Source: Spisula solida (Eukaryota > Mollusca > Bivalvia > Venerida > Mactridae). Taken from it: 64,000 nt of DNA. Position 1 is the first letter of the stretch. Each line of letters starts with the position of its first letter. The notes beneath the pieces are model-generated. The model had not been told where the DNA came from. It made no database searches and saw nothing but the letters and a program-made list of their open reading frames with translations. This document shows, in pieces, positions 61,566 to 64,000 of this stretch. The DNA lies in the NCBI GenBank assembly GCA_947247005.1, contig OX365947.1, positions 2,680,530 through 2,744,529 on the forward strand. Direction: 5' to 3'. The translations under genes and the position numbers were made by a program.

Positions 61566-64000
61566 CTAGATTGTTTACAGAAGGTCGAGATACGTGTCAA
61601 ATTCTCTGGACTATACCTAGATTGTTTACAGAAGGTCGAGATACGTGTCAAATTCTCTGGACTATACCTAGATTGTTTACAGAAGGTCGAGATACGTGTC
61701 AAATTCTCTGGACTATACCTAGATTGTTTACAGAAGGTCGAGATACGTGTCAAATTCTCTGGACTATACCTAGATTGTTTACAGAAGGTCGAGATACGTG
61801 TCAAATTCTCTGGACTATACCTAGATTGTTTACAGAAGGTCGAGAGACGTGTCAAATTCTCTGGACTATACCTAGATTGTTTACAGAAGGTCGAGAGACG
61901 TGTCAAATTCTCTGGACTATACCTAGATTGTTTACAGAAGGTCGAGATACGTGTCAAATTCTCCGGACTATACCTAGATTGTTTACAGAAGGTCGAGATA
62001 CGTGTCAAATTCTCCGGACTATACCTAGATTGTTTACAGAAGGTCGAGATACGTGTCAAATTCTCCGGACTATACCTAGATTGTTTACAGAAGGTCGAGA
62101 TACGTGTCAAATTCTCCGGACTATACCTAGATTGTTTACAGAAGGCCGAGATACGTGTCAAATTCTCCGGACTATACCTAGATTGTTTACAGAAGGTCGA
62201 GAGACGTGTCAAATTCTCCGGACTATACCTAGATTGTTTACAGAAGGTCGAGAGACGTGTCAAATTCTCCGGACTATACCTAGATTGTTTACAGAAGGTC
62301 GAGATACGTGTCAAATTCTCCGGACTATACCTAGATTGTTTACAGAAGGTCGAGATACGTGTCAAATTCTCCGGACTATACCTAGATTGTTTACAGAAGG
62401 TCGAGAGACGTGTCAAATTCTCCGGACTATACCTAGATTGTTTACAGAAGGTCGAGATACGTGTCAAATTCTCCGGACTATACCTAGATTGTTTACAGAA
62501 GGTCGAGATACGTGTCAAATTCTCCGGACTATACCTAGATTGTTTACAGAAGGTCGAGAGACGTGTCAAATTCTCCGGACTATACCTAGATTGTTTACAG
62601 AAGGTCGAGAGACGTGTCAAATTCTCCGGACTATACCTAGATTGTTTACAGAAGGTCGAGAGACGTGTCAAATTCTCCGGACTATACCTAGATTGTTTAC
62701 AGAAGGTCGAGATACGTGTCAAATTCTCCGGACTATACCTAGATTGTTTACAGAAGGTCGAGATACGTGTCAAATTCTCCGGACTATACCTAGATTGTTT
62801 ACAGAAGGTCGAGAGACGTGTCAAATTCTCCGGACTATACCTAGATTGTTTACAGAAGGTCGAGATACGTGTCAAATTCTCCGGACTATACCTAGATTGT
62901 TTACAGAAGGTCGAGATACGTGTCAAATTCTCCGGACTATACCTAGATTGTTTACAGAAGGTCAAAAGACGTGTCAAATTCTCCGGACTATACCTAGATT
63001 GTTTACAGAAGGTCGAGAGACGTGTCAAATTCTCCGGACTATACCTAGATTGTTTACAGAAGGTCGAGATACGTGTCAAATTCTCTGGACTATACCTAGA
63101 TTGTTTACAGAAGGTCGAGATACGTGTCAAATTCTCTGGACTATACCTAGATTGTTTACAGAAGGTCGAGATACGTGTCAAATTCTCTGGACTATACCTA
63201 GATTGTTTACAGAAGGTCGAGATACGTGTCAAATTCTCTGGACTATACCTAGATTGTTTACAGAAGGTCGAGATACGTGTCAAATTCTCTGGACTATACC
63301 TAGATTGTTTACAGAAGGTCGAGAGACGTGTCAAATTCTCTGGACTATACCTAGATTGTTTACAGAAGGTCGAGAGACGTGTCAAATTCTCTGGACTATA
63401 CCTAGATTGTTTACAGAAGGTCGAGATACGTGTCAAATTCTCCGGACTATACCTAGATTGTTTACAGAAGGTCGAGATACGTGTCAAATTCTCCGGACTA
63501 TACCTAGATTGTTTACAGAAGGTCGAGATACGTGTCAAATTCTCCGGACTATACCTAGATTGTTTACAGAAGGTCGAGATACGTGTCAAATTCTCCGGAC
63601 TATACCTAGATTGTTTACAGAAGGCCGAGATACGTGTCAAATTCTCCGGACTATACCTAGATTGTTTACAGAAGGTCGAGAGACGTGTCAAATTCTCCGG
63701 ACTATACCTAGATTGTTTACAGAAGGTCGAGAGACGTGTCAAATTCTCCGGACTATACCTAGATTGTTTACAGAAGGTCGAGATACGTGTCAAATTCTCC
63801 GGACTATACCTAGATTGTTTACAGAAGGTCGAGATACGTGTCAAATTCTCCGGACTATACCTAGATTGTTTACAGAAGGTCGAGAGACGTGTCAAATTCT
63901 CCGGACTATACCTAGATTGTTTACAGAAGGTCGAGATACGTGTCAAATTCTCCGGACTATACCTAGATTGTTTACAGAAGGTCGAGATACGTGTCAAATT
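61528..64000. repeat. 51-bp satellite array, 29-monomer higher-order repeat (continues beyond window)
   Basis: About 48.5 monomers of 51 bp (core AGAAGGTCGAGATACGTGTC, then AAATTCTCYGGACTATACCT, then AGATTGTTTAC). The first monomer is diverged, the others differ at a few diagnostic sites (GAGATA/GAGAGA, TCTCTGG/TCTCCGG, GGTCG/GGCCG). The diagnostic variants recur with a period of exactly 1479 bp (29 monomers): GGCCG near 62144 and 63623, and the start of the TCTCTGG block near 61602 and 63081. Since 51 is divisible by three and no stop occurs on the minus strand, one frame is open over 830 codons (TRISTFCKQSRYSPENL repeated). There is no signal for a real protein. Confidence 0.93.

Noticed and set aside
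61505..63997. 830-codon open frame taken as a repetitive protein gene
   Set aside because: It follows from a 51-bp satellite without stops in one frame. No start context, no flanking exon, and the array runs off the window.

Overview
This window is eukaryotic nuclear DNA, AT-rich, with interrupted genes and dense transposons. Multi-copy HSPA12-like genes (atypical HSP70 ATPases), tRNA-derived SINEs, TA-flanked MITEs with ends like those common in mollusc genomes, and an L1/Tx1-type LINE suggest a lophotrochozoan, most likely a bivalve mollusc. The species cannot be fixed from sequence alone. I see no rRNA genes, no convincing functional tRNA gene, no CRISPR array and nothing prokaryotic.

The backbone is a tandem segmental duplication of three units, each carrying one HSPA12-like gene on the minus strand. 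Unit A spans about 3.8-23.6 kb, unit B about 24.2-37.2 kb and unit C about 37.95-52.8 kb. Four coding exons (called 2-5; the short exon with the start codon was not found) can be placed in every unit with GT-AG borders. Copies B (31129-34713) and C (48269-52475) are open in all four exons. Copy A (7797-12321) has lost most of exon 2 with its splice donor and has an early stop in exon 5, so it is a pseudogene. Copies A and C are almost identical over the first third of exon 5 and over the 3' flank, while the middle of exon 5 in C resembles B, which points to gene conversion.

Because the units are paralogous, each serves as the empty site for insertions in the others. This resolves many mobile elements with ends and target duplications: a 1.95 kb Harbinger-like element (9334-11286, TAA), a 2.45 kb TIR element with 7-bp repeat arrays (12939-15389), a roughly 0.9 kb TIR element (15815-23038) split by a 6.3 kb near full-length dead L1/Tx1 LINE (16328-22638), a 1.68 kb TIR element (28151-29826), a 5.6 kb element with about 1.2 kb inverted arms and a degenerate minisatellite core (about 38540-44165), an 889-bp GC-rich element (49617-50505), two MULE-like elements with 9-bp target duplications (51595-52022 and 53348-53851), and several MITEs and SINE fragments.

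The left flank (1-3.8 kb) holds SINEs, a MITE and unassigned DNA. The right flank (52.8-61 kb) holds a LINE reverse transcriptase fragment, an unassigned T/G-rich stretch, a tandem-repeat element (58.7-59.7 kb) and MITEs. The window ends inside a 51-bp satellite (61528-64000 and beyond) with a 29-monomer higher-order period of 1479 bp. Its monomer appears to derive from the end of a MITE plus flanking DNA. The long reading frame across this satellite is most likely a by-product of the 51-bp period.
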